From Zhengitettix transpicula (lineage: Eukaryota; Arthropoda; Insecta; Orthoptera; Tetrigidae), in the NCBI GenBank assembly GCA_037074705.1, contig CM073590.1, positions 137,039,600 through 137,103,599 of the forward strand: a stretch of 64,000 nucleotides of DNA. Direction: 5' to 3'. Numbering within the stretch: position 1 is the first letter of the stretch; every line of letters begins with the position of its first letter. The translations under genes and the position numbers were made by a program. The notes under the pieces are model-generated. The model ran no database searches and was not told the origin of the DNA. It was given only the letters and a program-made list of their open reading frames with translations. Below, piece after piece: positions 1 to 11,362 of the stretch.

Positions 1-263
1 TGGTGTCTAATAATCGGAAGGGCGTGGGACAAGTACCCAATGCCCGACCTACCCGATGCAGGTTTTTCTAGGGTTTTCCCTGCATTTCTTTAGGCGAATG
101 CCGGGTAGGATCCTTAAACCGTAGCCCGAGGGCCCTAGTTAACCCTTGGCTACCTTCCTCTACCCTTCCGCATCCCCCCTTTCTTATCCCTTCCTATGCT
201 ATTAAAGGGGAGTTGCCCAATGTGGATTACCCTCACGTAGCCTATTGCCCTAAAAAAAAAAAA
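1..263 (+). mobile_element. Poly(A)-tailed SINE-like retroposon, family A, 3' part
   Basis: This GC-rich stretch belongs to a repeat found at least nine times in the window (fullest copies at 38795, 57863 and 61716). Hallmarks are GCGAATGCCGGGTAGGATCC, GGGCCCTAGTTAACCC and an end reading GTAGCCTATTGCCC followed by an A-run at about 251-263. The A-run fixes the sense strand as plus. The copy begins before base 1. It lies in what should be the intron downstream of the minus-strand channel exon at 399-575, in the opposite orientation to that gene. I see no tRNA promoter boxes in it, so 'SINE-like' rests on length, poly(A) tail, copy number and the target duplication seen at the 57863 copy. Confidence 0.8.
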
Positions 264-398
264 ATGCATTTATTTACAATAAAAAACACAAAAAAAACTT
301 TAGATAACATTTTAAAAAATAATTGTGGTCCAGTGAATTATTATGAATTTACCATCCAAAGCTTATTGGCACACGTATCAGCAAAATTAGTTACCAAC

Positions 399-575
399 CT
401 GTCGACAACGCCAACACCAGGCTTTGAAATATATCTCATTCCATGAAGTGTCGTTTCTTGAGTATAGTCTCTAAGTACGTCAATGGGATGAACGCCAGTA
501 GAAAAACGAGCCGTTTTCCGAAAAGTCCCTTGATACCAGCCAGTATGTGGATCGACATGTAATATTTTGTTCTGT
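399..575 (-). CDS. ppk-like: Pickpocket-like DEG/ENaC channel, N-terminal exon (partial gene)
   Basis: Read on the minus strand, this segment is open for 58 codons and ends with YTQETTLHGMRYI followed by SKPGVGVVDR. ETTLHGMRYI is the conserved cytoplasmic motif just before TM1 of DEG/ENaC channels; its His-Gly pair is known to affect gating. A TTACAG acceptor precedes base 575 and an AG|GTTGGT donor follows base 399. The donor leaves two bases of a codon (phase 2), the same phase and protein position as exon 1 of the complete channel gene at 41049. The TM1 exon and everything after it would lie left of base 1; upstream exons, including the start codon, were not found. Family assignment is confident, exact exon ends less so, because the donor is weak and a second acceptor four bases on is possible. 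Confidence 0.72.
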
Positions 576-3500
576 CTGTAATTAAATTAAAATTAATATA
601 TAATTTATGGAATATGTAAGTTTAATATCCTAACTGTTATTAAAGATGAAATTAAGCCAAAGTGGGATTTTCTGCGTACTCGTGTGTGCTTAAATAATTC
701 TCAAATCATCGTTTCCATCTAAATTCTGTAGGTTTCCTTCCAAAACATGTTATTTGTTGTAATCACTTGTACGCATAGAGGAACTCAGCAATTAATCGAG
801 GTATCGTGAGCGGTGAAACCTTTCCGAAGATGTCCGAATGATAATGAAGTATTTCACAGTGCTTCGAAACTACACAATCAATTACCGTCTATAACTACTC
901 ATGATCCTCAACTGAATTTAATTAATAGTACAGATTTATACAATCCTATGTTTTAAATGAAAACATTTATGCCTGATTGAAAATAATGAAAAAGAAAGAT
1001 AGCCAATTCATCCTATTTTTGGCACGGGATGGAATGGTTTTGGTTTTTAATAGTTTTAGATTTTTATCTTAAGAAAGACCTTAACAAATAAGTCTGTGGC
1101 GAATAATAGAATACAAAATTATATCTACGTTGTGTCTTGTCGTCTTCATTTAAACCATAATTTACGTGAAAGAAGTCGGGGGCGACAGCTAGTTATTGTT
1201 TTCAAATTGTTGAAGGTTCACTAAGAAAATCTACCATGTTTTAAAACACGAAAGCATTTTCTTAAAATAAACATATAAAAGTATTGTCTCAAAACTGCGT
1301 CTTTAAATGTAATCTGTAATCACACATTTAAAAGTCTATTGAATGTCATTAGCTTTCTTCCTGGCTGACGTGGTACGTTTTGGGTATAAAATAAGAATTT
1401 TCCAACACACATTCACGATAAAAAAAATTAGCATAAATTTCATTCAACATCTATTCATGTCAAAATATTTTTTAAAACTTAAATAAGAAAACTCTTTCTA
1501 GTTTCAAAATTATAATTTTTAAATTAGCTTATGAACATTAAGTGAATAAAGTTAAATTTACTAATTTACTTTTAATATGTTGTGTTGGTTATATTGTTTG
1601 TCACTGAATGTTAATTACAAATATAATATCCAAATAATAATAATTTATCTAAAAACTTATTTTCACACTATGCATTATTTATCTTTGTAAATTATTGATA
1701 TCTTAATATGTTCTCATATTTATAGGAACATTATAATTTTTTAAGCTTAACACTTAAGTAAAAAAATAGGCTTTTAAGAACTAGGAAAATCATTGGCACA
1801 TTTGTTATGATTCACAGAAACTTAATCTATTCACTCCTATATTGATTGAATTCAATTTAGTTTTAGCGTTTACCATATTTTTTCCTGATCTCAGACAAAC
1901 ATAAAGATGAATTATAATGGCATAACGGTTCATCAAAAACAAAGTATTCAGTTCCTTCAATTTCCCCAGGTAGATGGGCATTTTTTTGATACACAATCTG
2001 TGTGTCAAGTGTCTAGTTGGAATTTAAAGATAGGTCAGAAAAATATTTTTCATTGGCACGACTTTTATTTCCGCTCAAAACTTATTTTAACTATTTTACT
2101 TCCTTTGTTAGCACCAGGAAATGCTCGAAGTACGCATTCACTGATCAATATAAAGAGGCTAAAACACTCGGAAAACTCAAAATAACTGCATCACTAATAT
2201 GTATATTAATGACTGTTATGAAAACGGATGTTTTTAACAAATAATGTCACTTGTGTTTATTTGAGTAGTGTAGTAATTGAAAACATAAATATAGCTACAC
2301 AGATATTATTCAAGTGAGAACTAAACTCGATGAAGTGAAGACACAAAAATATTCAGGACAGAATAAATTGTATGAAATATGAAGTAGTATACTTAGGTAA
2401 TATGACGTTAATATATTGTATTGTCGGTTAATGTTTAAGGTTTATTATATCTAATCGTAAGAAACTTGAATTGAATTAATTTATTGCCAAACAATTAATT
2501 CTCTATATACTTTCATTTGATTATATTTACATTTAAAAATATTTGTATTTAACTTTAATGAATAAATATTTTATAAGCATTGTAATATTGTCTGAATGTA
2601 ATAAAGATAATTCCAAAAAAAAGTTTTGCTAAAATTAAAATGTTTCTATATTTATTTCTTGTCATTAATGGGAAATGATATAGAATTTCCGATCCTTGCC
2701 AAGTAAGGATCTCTACTCCTCATAGCTCGTTAATTATATAGTCATCTAAAATAAATTGAAAAAGAAGGATATGCTTTTATCGTCAAGATGTGACAGCAAT
2801 TTAATAATTACTAAGCAGTATCTGAAATGAAACTAAGAATGAACTATCGTTAAAATTTTAATTGTGGGTATAGGAAGATTAATTTGTAAGGATAAAGCTC
2901 TTCTTTGAAGCAAAGAAAACTACTGAGTGCTTATAACGTAAGTATCAAAATTATTTCAATAGTATACTTCACATATTACTTTTCACGTTTTAACGGTAAT
3001 TATACTATTAACATTTTGACAAATATATAAGGCGTTATTATTAGAGATAATACAAATTCATATCTCATATAAAAAATTTCCGACATATTTTATGAATTTT
3101 GGCTTACACATTTGTAGATATTGAAATAAATGAAACAATGTAAGGTGTTTAAAAATTATATAAAAAAAGAACGAATTAAAAGTTACCTGTGAGGAAAAAA
3201 ACGTGGTCGCCTACAAGAAATATTCACACTGGATCCTCGTATTATTGGTATCATTGTCACCTACCAAAGCTTTTCACGTCTGTTTTCAATAAATTGTATT
3301 TTCAAATCAGAATGATTCACTTGTTCCTCGTTCGAACTCCATGAAATTGAAGTAATAGCAAATATGTCGACGTTTGCTTAGAACGAAGAAACTTTGTTTC
3401 TTGAAAGTTTCACGCTTTTATAAATCACTATAAAATTTCTCTTGTTTTATGGTAACATTTTCAGCGATTTGTGGAAAGCGTAATAAAATAAATTTGCATT

Positions 3501-3660
3501 ATACAGTTGACGATGATTTTTCAAACTTTCTAGCTGAAGGATATGACATTGAACGACGTAAAAAATGTCTCTATTTATCCATTAAGGAGCTTGTGTATGA
3601 AGTGTCAGCATAGTTATTAAATAATACATATATATGTAGCGTATGATTCAATAAATAAAA
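576..3660. other. AT-rich DNA, no supported gene
   Basis: Very AT-rich. Short ORFs near 1805-2244 have no recognisable motif and no splice context. A fragment at about 985-1010 (AAAGAAAGATAGCCAATTCA) matches the end of the foldback repeat seen at 30836 and 39684. The stretch may include upstream introns or exons of the minus-strand channel gene, but none could be recognised. Confidence 0.5.
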
Positions 3661-4295
3661 ATGAATACGACCTTTTCCAGACAAATTTAATATGAGAAAC
3701 AATTATACAGAAAAAAGGAAACATTGCTGTATGTTTTGACCTTTTTTTGTTTTTCTCTAACCCATTTGAAAATGAATTGTCCTCTAATCTAAAACTTTCA
3801 TTTGAAAGGTTCCCTATTTCTGTTATTATAAGAATACACCTTCTTTCTGGTTTTAAACGACGCTAAAATCCTAACAATATTTTCACCACAAATAATGTAG
3901 TTTATAAAATTATTGAATTTCTGTTTATGTTACATCGGCCAAACCAAGAGGGCACTAATTACAAGGATGAAATAACAACATAAATCCAAATTCAACAACC
4001 AGCAAACACAAGTTAACACTGCTATGAATATAATCACAAATTTGATTTTGAAAACGCCACTATATTAAACAGCGAACGGCATTATGGTAAAAGAACAACG
4101 ATCTGTACAAATTGTACATCTTATTTCATGTTCATTGGTATTTGTGTATATATCCCCGTGTTGCATCACTTATCACTCTACGTTCAATTGCTGTTAGAGA
4201 AAAATGCAAAGTAGCGTCAAAAACGTCCAACAATGGTTACATTTTTCTGTTTAATTGTTTCTCATATTAAATTTGTCTGGAAAATACGTCCTCAT
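3661..4295. mobile_element. ~635-bp element with ~60-bp terminal inverted repeats
   Basis: Bases 3661-3722 and the reverse complement of 4236-4295 share a long near-identical run, including TTTTCCAGACAAATTTAATA and TGAGAAACAATTA. The interior is AT-rich and non-coding, as expected for a non-autonomous DNA transposon (MITE-like). I could not define a target-site duplication, so the superfamily is unknown. Confidence 0.6.
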
Positions 4296-5391
4296 TAATT
4301 TTATTGTTATTAGATACCACCGAAATTATTCTCGAAGATTGTTTTACACCATAATCGTTTTAATCGTTTATGTTCATATTTGGATAATTTATATAATTTC
4401 AGATAAATATAGACATATATAATGGACCTAATAAACCGTGATTGTTGTCTAGCAAAATTGTAGTGTGAAAACTATTTATATTTCACAATTATCTTAGTCA
4501 GTGAGTAGTTTTACTTGATCAATATTATGTATTCAATTTAATATTTCCCTAAGGTTATTATTTAGTTGTCATACAACACTGTTTAAAAATGTCAATTCAT
4601 TTAACGATTAAAGTCGCAAAAAAATATTCTGCATTCTAACGTCAATATTTCCTGGTGACATTTTTATTCAAAGTTAACGAAGTATGCCATAAATTTAATA
4701 TTAGCATGATTTACTATTGAAACCGTTTTTAATAATTAAATTGACTAATCTAACACTTTTATCTTTGTTTTATAAATAGACGCAAAATAAATCTTTGTGT
4801 CTTCAAAGATATCACCGTTATCGATTTGACTTTTATTGTATGACGTACTGCAGAATTCATAATGGTAAGTTATAAACGGAAAGGTAAGTGTAATATTCTC
4901 GTGTTTAAACGCCTTGAAATAAAACAATTATATAGAACGTGCACAAGTGTTCAAATTCAAATACGTTTCTATATTGCGTCCAAATAAAACGTGCAGAGAT
5001 CATCACACTGAAAACATGTATTTTTATTCAATGTAATCGTTTTTCATTTTAACTCTAAACTCAATATTATTCAACCGATTCGCTTTATTATATTGCGTGA
5101 AGTGAAATAGTTATTATATATTTCATAATTACTGTATGCGAATACCAAGACACGAAATATTATTATCTACATCTCGCATTATGCTAATTCAAAATAACTT
5201 TAGCAATGATATTTATAATAATGGTAATTATGAATGAGTATTTTGTGTATAACATTATTTCAATAAAGTATTCAATTGAGTATTCATTTTCCAAAATAAA
5301 CATATTTCACTTTCTTTAGAGCGTATAATTTATCGAAATTCACAAGACATAAAATTTATTGTACATTAATATTTTAAAGGCCGATAATGTG
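4296..5391. other. AT-rich DNA, no feature seen
   Basis: No coherent ORF, splice-flanked exon or recognisable repeat was found. The 60-codon minus-strand frame at 4745-4927 has no motif and looks like chance. Confidence 0.45.
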
Positions 5392-5636
5392 ATGAGTTCC
5401 GAGCTTCTGGCGTGTAGTGGTCATCACCCTAGGGGTCCCGGGTTCGAATCCGGGCATTGGCATTGATATTTGTGCTCGCCATGGTCACGAAATCTGGGGT
5501 TAAGACTGAAGGAGAATCAGCACACTGACCGTGTCACTCCTAAATACAGAATGTGTCATGTAAGATGACAGTCTGGCAGTCGTTCCTCAATGAGCTGTAG
5601 AGTCAAGGAGAAAGCAAATAATAAAGAAATAAATAA
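5392..5636 (+). mobile_element. tRNA-derived SINE, family 1
   Basis: A tRNA-like head carries an A-box-like TGGCGTGTAGTGG at 5408-5420 and a near-perfect B box GGTTCGAATCC at 5441-5451, flanked by CCCGG/CCGGG that can pair as a T-stem. The body contains GACAGTCTGGCAGTCGTTCC and the element ends in an A/T-rich tail near 5620-5636. A diverged copy with the same body lies at 29080-29300. It cannot fold as a complete tRNA, so a functional tRNA gene is unlikely. Confidence 0.75.
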
Positions 5637-6097
5637 TGTTATGTGTAATAATTGTACATGTAAGAATCAATATCAAATTTTGATACAAGAAATAATGGGA
5701 AGTCTTCTTATCCAACAGTGTATTGGAAATATGTATTCCATTTCCAGATAGTTAAGTAAATAAAGGGTTCCACTTAATTGTACGTACTATCAGCATCTGA
5801 GAACTGAATTAACTTAGTCTGTTACTGGTTGAGTAATAATTCATCAAACTTCAAACACACATTTAGATTGATTTCAACTTTTATAACCATAATATCTACA
5901 TATTTATCTATAATGACTATATTACTAAATTTGGAATCAATAGAGTTAGCTCAAATTATGTTACAAATAGAAAGTTCATTACCAGTATTAATTGAATTAA
6001 TCTTCCATATTTACGTGCATTTACATATTTCATTATTTATACATTACCAATGTCGTTAATTTTGATTTTTAAATAATTTAACGCCTTATTTTTTCAG

Positions 6098-6160
6098 GCA
6101 ACTGGAAATATTCCATTTTTTCTACTGCACATTTTGTTTTTGAAAGCAATGAGTATGGAG
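6098..6160 (+). CDS. Candidate signal-peptide exon of the large unknown gene
   Basis: A strong acceptor (pyrimidine tract then TTTTTTCAG at 6097) and a strong donor (GGAG|GTACGT) bound a 63-nt segment of 21 open codons. The encoded residues include IPFFLLHILFLKAMSME, a hydrophobic run of the kind that forms a signal peptide. The exon ends in phase 0, and the large exon at 8670 begins in phase 0, so the two join in frame. No initiator Met in a suitable position lies inside it (the only ATGs are after the hydrophobic run), so at least one more 5' exon is expected and was not found. The assignment is an inference from splice sites, phase and hydrophobicity. Confidence 0.45.
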
Positions 6161-6701
6161 GTACGTTTTTTTAACTTATAACTTATAAATTAAGTTATTT
6201 AAAATGTTCCGAAATACCTTACGAGTCGACGTTGATATTTAAACTCGGACCTGTGAAATAAAATCTAATTTCATTGTTCTTGTCTTGTCTAAAATAGAAA
6301 ATCAGTGTTGTTAATTAACCACAATTAACAATTAATATGGAGTCGAAAACGTTTACTATAATGTTTCAACTATGGGAGACGGAAAGTCACTTCCAAACTC
6401 TTAGTATCTAACTCATCTCATTAATACACTAAACGCGTAAAAAAACTGTTTCAAAATATTATTTCAAAAATCTATCTGTTATAGCGTAATTTAACAATAA
6501 TAGAAACAGCGTGAAAGACAAAATTTTAAGTATAAACCGGAAGGTATGTTATAAGACCAGCAGTAACATTTTTACATTAGAAATAAATTTTATATTTAAC
6601 CCATTACGTTAGCAATGTCAATAAACTGCTTTTTGATTTTAATCGTAGTCATAATTATAAACGGAGTTATGCACATAGGATTAGAACCTTTTTTATTATT
6701 T

Positions 6702-6912
6702 TTAGGTAACAGGCTACATGAGGGTAATCCACATGGTGGCAACTCCCCTTTAATAGCATAGGAATGGATTTGAAAGGGGGGATGCGGAAGGTAGAAAAGG
6801 GTTAACTAGGGCCCCCGGGCTATAGTTTAATGATCCTACCCAGAATTCACCTACAAGTAAATGCAGGACAAGTAATGCTAGAAAAACCTGCAGCAGGTAG
6901 GTCGGGCGTTTG
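6702..6912 (-). mobile_element. Family A retroposon, 5'-truncated copy
   Basis: Plus-strand text runs from a T-rich end, TAGGTAACAGGCTACATGAG, through GGGTTAACTAGGGCCCCCGGG to GGTAGGTCGGGC. This corresponds to the 3' ~200 bp of family A with sense on the minus strand. It is more diverged than the copies at 57-62 kb. Confidence 0.75.
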
Positions 6913-7424
6913 ATACTTTACATTTTATTCATATTATATATTGTAACGTTTCGTCGGATACGCAATGCCTCGGCTGGAGACAGGGGGCAAAGCAAAATTT
7001 ATGGGATGAGGTTAGGGATCTCTGAGGAAAACCGTTGAGGGACGTGATTAGATTCGACTGTGCGGTAAATAAAATTCGGGACACTGGATACTTTACAATT
7101 TATAATTTTCATAAACCAGTTGGGTACAATTTTACCTTGCCAAAGGCAATTCTGATCCAAAAAGAAAAATCAAGGAACGGCTTGCTTCAGCAGTCGCACC
7201 GCGCACCGCACCACGCACACCAGTCAACAGTAAACAAATAAAATACCTAAGAAATGGTAGAACGCATGAAAAAAAAATTAAAACAGATTTATTTGCGCAG
7301 CGCAATAGTGACTGACTAGACTGTTCTGTCACAACATACATATGAAACTTAACCTAAAATTCATCGTCAAATTATATTACATCTTGAATGCCAGTTTCCT
7401 TTCTAAACTTAACAAGGTTTTTTT
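6913..7424. other. Unassigned moderately GC-rich stretch
   Basis: Short overlapping frames on both strands (7035-7341) show no family motif. It lies between a family A copy and a SINE and is probably further repeat debris. Confidence 0.3.
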
Positions 7425-7622
7425 ATATTGATTGATTTACAGTCGGATCAACAGCTCACGTTATTAAAGGCTTATTATGGGAACTCACTTTACCTTGTCG
7501 GGGGACTGATTTGACGAGAGTATCTCTCACGTACAGAAACATCCATAACCTCGTCGGGATTCGAACCCGGGACCTCTGTGATGCGAGGCAGTCACGCTGA
7601 CCCCTACACCATAGAAGGTCGA
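7425..7622 (-). mobile_element. tRNA-derived SINE, family 2
   Basis: On the minus strand the head reads GGTGTAGGGGTCAGCGTGAC (A-box region) then GGGTTCGAATCCC, containing the B box at 7557-7567 on the plus strand. The body leads to a tail ending near 7425 with an A-rich sequence. The head shares the CATCACAGAGGTC core with the minus-strand element at 20330-20580. Confidence 0.75.
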
Positions 7623-7627
7623 AGGTT

Positions 7628-8280
7628 ATTTATTGCCGCTACTGAGTACATATTTCCGTTCTTGTGCATTTCTCAATTGTGGCTTCTAGTCCTGTCGTGC
7701 TTTGGGCAGTCGTAGAGGACATGCTGGATAGTCAGGACAGCCTTGCATACGTCACATGCAGGTTGCGGTGACCTAGAAAACAGACAGGAGTACGTGAGGT
7801 TAGAATTGAGGGTTCATATACTAGCAGCAATCACTTGCTGTTTCTGTAATAGATTGCCAGCGTAGGTTATTTCCTTGAAATTGTAGACTTCCTTATGAAA
7901 TATTCCTTCCTCTTCTACACTTGTTACATTTTCACTCCAGAATTCTTGCATAGGATTGTTCACCGTCCTTTTTAGTGCATATTGGACTGTTGTTTTTATT
8001 CTGCTGTTAGGATATCCTCAGCTTAGCCCTGTTGTCAGCTGTTTCGTTTACCTCTATTCCTCTGTGTGCCGGTATCCATCCTACCGTTATCTTTTGATTG
8101 CTTTTTACGATTGTCATAATGTTTTCTCTGATTTTATTAACGGTACCATTCCATATCTTTGGGTTGGTTATTAGCTTAGCCAGAGTCAGTTAGGATTATA
8201 TTATTTGGTTTTTCCTATGCTTCATGATCTTTGATCCCATACTGACGAGAGAAGTGTCTATTGGCAGCTCATTGAATTTC
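7628..8280 (-). pseudogene. Non-LTR retrotransposon ORF2 remnant: RNase H and C-terminal Cys region
   Basis: Minus-strand translation near 8031-8085 gives VGWIPAHRGIEVNETAD, the C-terminal RNase H motif (W-x-PAH-x-GI-x-x-NE-x-AD) of I/Jockey-type LINE ORF2. Further downstream, near 7700-7760, it gives CDVCKAVLTIQHVLYDCPKH, matching the Cys/His segment that follows RNase H in these elements. Stops and frame changes interrupt it, so it is a decayed fragment. It ends against the SINE at 7622. Confidence 0.7.
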
Positions 8281-8344
8281 CAGGGCAGTACCATTGTAAC
8301 TTAATTAGGTATAATTGTGAATTTTTCCATCTTTAAATATAATA

Positions 8345-8600
8345 CGGTTTTGAAAAAAAATGTATACATAGGGTTAACCCACACCTCCACCCACAAACTT
8401 TCAGAGGTTGTTCAGGGATACCTTCTGAGTATTTTGGTATAAGGGACCCACGGGACCCCACTGGTGCAATGGGAACAACAGATAACTCATGCAGGGTCTG
8501 AGTCACGTCCCCGAAGCATACACCCCTAAAAACTGATCTAAGTGTCTTGGGTTTTGGAAACCTTAATTTAGAACCAGAGAACGAAGAACCATATCTCACA
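8345..8600 (-). repeat. Diverged relative of family A (5' half)
   Basis: Minus-strand text contains the arrangement AGGGGTGTATGCTTCGGGG ... TTGTTCCCATTG, equivalent to family A's GAGGTGTATGTTCCGGGGTC ... CGCTATTCCTATTGGAATAG. Its reading frame gives LRFPKPK..RSVFRGVCFG, aligned with LRFPQAE..PVLRGVCFG in the 57.9 kb copy. It is clearly more diverged than the other copies and ends about 70 bases before the large exon. Confidence 0.5.
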
Positions 8601-8669
8601 TGCAGCTTTCTCGTTCTCCTTCTTCTTTATATTAATTCCTCAAATTGACATATATTTTGTGATTTACAG

Positions 8670-11276
8670 ACCAAGAGCAAGAGCATCCACATGGTTCGTT
8701 TGACCAGGCATTCAGCCCATGACGAAAATACATCTTCACTGGATAAAGGCAGCATAGGTTTTAATGATTGGTCGCAGGGAATCTACCATTTTCAGCATGG
8801 TAACATGTCTTCCAATCAGGGAATTGATAAGAAGAAAGAGAAAAATGTTCGTAAGTACGTGAAAGACAATAAGGCATTATTGTCGACCGATATTGATGAT
8901 TTATATGACAATCATTTAATAGAAAAACGCGAGAACAATTATATGGAAAAAGCATTCCTAGAATCACAAAATACAGATGAAGTTTCTAAATACGAAAAGT
9001 ATAGGGAATCAGGAAATTTCAAGACACCGGAAATAACCGAAACAAAACAGTTTCGAGGAAATTATGAGCAGGGAAAACTAGGAAGAATTAAATATTCCGA
9101 TACAAAAAATGAACCTCATTATGCAGGCGATCGCTTGGAGTATGAGCCTATGGAGAAGAGCCACAAATTACCTAAAAGCGGAAAAGCTCATACGAGGTCT
9201 AATAACGCTTTAAGGAAACGTACTCAGAAGGACTCCTTGAGGAGTATAAGATCCAGACAGCCAAGAAGAGGTGTGCGCAAAAGTCAGAACAGTGTGAAGC
9301 CATCTAAACCTTCACTAAATAACTTTGAAAATAGTGTAAGAGCTATAAGTCAACCTTTAAGTAGCAAGAAACACTTCCACGAAGGTTCCAATAACTTGAT
9401 ATCGAAAAATGAAGGCTATTTTCGGACCCACAGTAAACGTGGCTCAACTGATCATTCCGAAGATGAAAATGCAAATGGTTATCACGCATCAGATGCAGAT
9501 AGTCCAGAATTATTGTTAAATACTGACAAAAACAAAGAAAATTTCAAAATTAAGCAAAATGACATTTTAAAATTTAATGACTATGGTATTGAAAAACTTG
9601 ATGGCCAGAAAGAGGAAAATTCTGATTATGGAGGTATTAGCGAAGTACCACTTTCTGCGGAGGATGATATTAATCTTTATCTTGAAAATTTCAACATATT
9701 TCCTAATACTTCGAGAAGAATAAATAATGGTTACATATCAAAATCACAGTTTTCAAATAACAAGATTCGCACAAATCCTATAATACATTTTCACCCAACC
9801 ATTCCCGATCTGAACGCTGATGAATATAATCTTTTCGAAAACATAACTTTTTCTTTACCAGCAGATATGCTAATAACTCAGTTTGACAAAAATATTAATC
9901 ATGAAGAAAATAAGATGGAAAAACTGCCTCAATACATCATGGAACAGTATTCAAATAATACACTTAGTGAAAATATAAGGGGATACGACAATTTGTCATT
10001 CTGTAATAATCAGACTATAAATAAAGATGTTTTTGATAAACCTACAACTGAAATATCACATATAGATGAAAATAATACGTTTTTAGAAATAAATACTTTT
10101 TCTGGAATAACAGAATCAAACTTTACGGACTTCACAGATTGGTCTCTGTTTTCAGAAAAGTCAGTGTCCACAACAGAGTTTCAAAACCCCGAACCTCAGG
10201 ATGCGTCCGAAAAAGAAAGCGGAACTAAGAACGAAGATGAATCCGATGACAAACTTGCTACCGAAGTTATCTTCAAAGTATTAAAAAAGGTAGAAGAAAA
10301 CGAAAAGTTACGTCAGAATATTTTACCCTCACTGGAGATTAACTCTCAAGAAATTCAAAACAGGAAGAATTCACACAAAGGAACTTGCGAACTAAATAAT
10401 AAATCTGTTATTAATAAAATGTCACAAGAATTAGAAAGTCTGGTTGAACACGAAGTGCACGAGGCTGAATGTTTGGTTTTATCTCCACATCAAAAATCTT
10501 CGCTAACTCGTTTGCTTGAATTTGCCCAAAATGGGGAAAGTAGTACAGAAAATAATGATGGAAGAGAGCTGAAAAAGTTAGTTAAATCTGATAGTAAAGA
10601 TACTGACACTTCCTTCGCCGAAGCAATGACCAAAAAAATAGCAACGCTTAAACATTTACTTTCTCAGTATGAAAAGTTATCTGAAGATGAGAAATTAAAA
10701 GTTCATAATGTTCACGAGTATTTAATTGAACAGTTAAATAATGTTTATAGATTGATAAATTTAGAAGAATCCCATGGCTATGAAACCAATTTCAACCATG
10801 ATAATGATCAGAATGTAAATTCAGATATCAGTAATTCGCCACTGGGGGAGGAAAATTTAAAGAAAATGAATTCTGATGACTCTGGTGATACATCAAAACA
10901 AAATAAAAACAATGGAATAAACTCCATATCCGACGGGTCTCCTACTTCGGATCATTTACTGCATGAATCTTCTATTGCCGATCCACTGAGCAATCTTTTA
11001 GATACTTTAAAAAAACATATAAGCAAAAACGAGTTCAATAAAGAACTGAAGAAAAACGATGATTCAGATAAGAAGCAAAACAAGCATTTGCTGAAAGTTC
11101 GAAACACCAATGGTATCACGGACGAAATTAATGGGCATGGTAATCAACCGGTATCCGACAAACGATCTGCGAAGTCTCGAACAAAAAGAAAATCTGAGCA
11201 TCAAAATCATGACTTTAAATCTGGTGGAATATCTTCCGCCTATTATACATTAGCTCTGCTTGCAAAAGAAAATTAA
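8670..11276 (+). CDS. Large exon of an unknown, probably secreted, low-complexity protein
   Basis: A single frame is open for 868 codons from a GATTTACAG acceptor at 8669 to TAA at 11274-11276; this cannot be chance in such AT-rich DNA. The first in-frame Met is at 8691 (861 codons from there), but the frame is open back to the acceptor with codons TKSKSIH, and the preceding intron fits the signal-like exon at 6098-6160, so 8691 need not be the true start. Numbering from that Met, the protein is rich in Asn, Ser, Lys, Glu and Asp. It has a basic patch at about 160-200 (LRKRTQK, RSRQPRRGVRK), seven N-glycosylation sequons between 339 and 477 (N339, N384, N422, N434, N440, N461, N477), very few cysteines, Lys/Glu-rich helical stretches at about 520-600 and 640-700, and a basic RSAKSRTKRK near the end. 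No membrane segment or known domain was recognised. A disordered secreted or matrix protein is the best guess; I do not assign a function. Confidence 0.85.
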   Translation, partial: TKSKSIHMVRLTRHSAHDENTSSLDKGSIGFNDWSQGIYHFQHGNMSSNQGIDKKKEKNVRKYVKDNKALLSTDIDDLYDNHLIEKRENNYMEKAFLESQNTDEVSKYEKYRESGNFKTPEITETKQFRGNYEQGKLGRIKYSDTKNEPHYAGDRLEYEPMEKSHKLPKSGKAHTRSNNALRKRTQKDSLRSIRSRQPRRGVRKSQNSVKPSKPSLNNFENSVRAISQPLSSKKHFHEGSNNLISKNEGYFRTHSKRGSTDHSEDENANGYHASDADSPELLLNTDKNKENFKIKQNDILKFNDYGIEKLDGQKEENSDYGGISEVPLSAEDDINLYLENFNIFPNTSRRINNGYISKSQFSNNKIRTNPIIHFHPTIPDLNADEYNLFENITFSLPADMLITQFDKNINHEENKMEKLPQYIMEQYSNNTLSENIRGYDNLSFCNNQTINKDVFDKPTTEISHIDENNTFLEINTFSGITESNFTDFTDWSLFSEKSVSTTEFQNPEPQDASEKESGTKNEDESDDKLATEVIFKVLKKVEENEKLRQNILPSLEINSQEIQNRKNSHKGTCELNNKSVINKMSQELESLVEHEVHEAECLVLSPHQKSSLTRLLEFAQNGESSTENNDGRELKKLVKSDSKDTDTSFAEAMTKKIATLKHLLSQYEKLSEDEKLKVHNVHEYLIEQLNNVYRLINLEESHGYETNFNHDNDQNVNSDISNSPLGEENLKKMNSDDSGDTSKQNKNNGINSISDGSPTSDHLLHESSIADPLSNLLDTLKKHISKNEFNKELKKNDDSDKKQNKHLLKVRNTNGITDEINGHGNQPVSDKRSAKSRTKRKSEHQNHDFKSGGISSAYYTLALLAKEN

Positions 11277-11356
11277 ATTTAAACATCGAAACTATAAATG
11301 CTTTCCTTATTGAAATAAGTTAATATGTTTATAAAGAATACAATGATGAACATCTC

Positions 11357-11362
11357 AATAAA
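11357..11362 (+). terminator. Poly(A) signal of the large unknown gene
   Basis: AATAAA lies 81 bases after the stop codon of the large exon, in an AT-rich 3' UTR, and is the first canonical signal downstream. Confidence 0.55.

Noticed and set aside
5441..5451. Possible tRNA gene
   Set aside because: Although the B box is near perfect, no acceptor stem or anticodon arm can be formed and the sequence continues into a shared SINE body.
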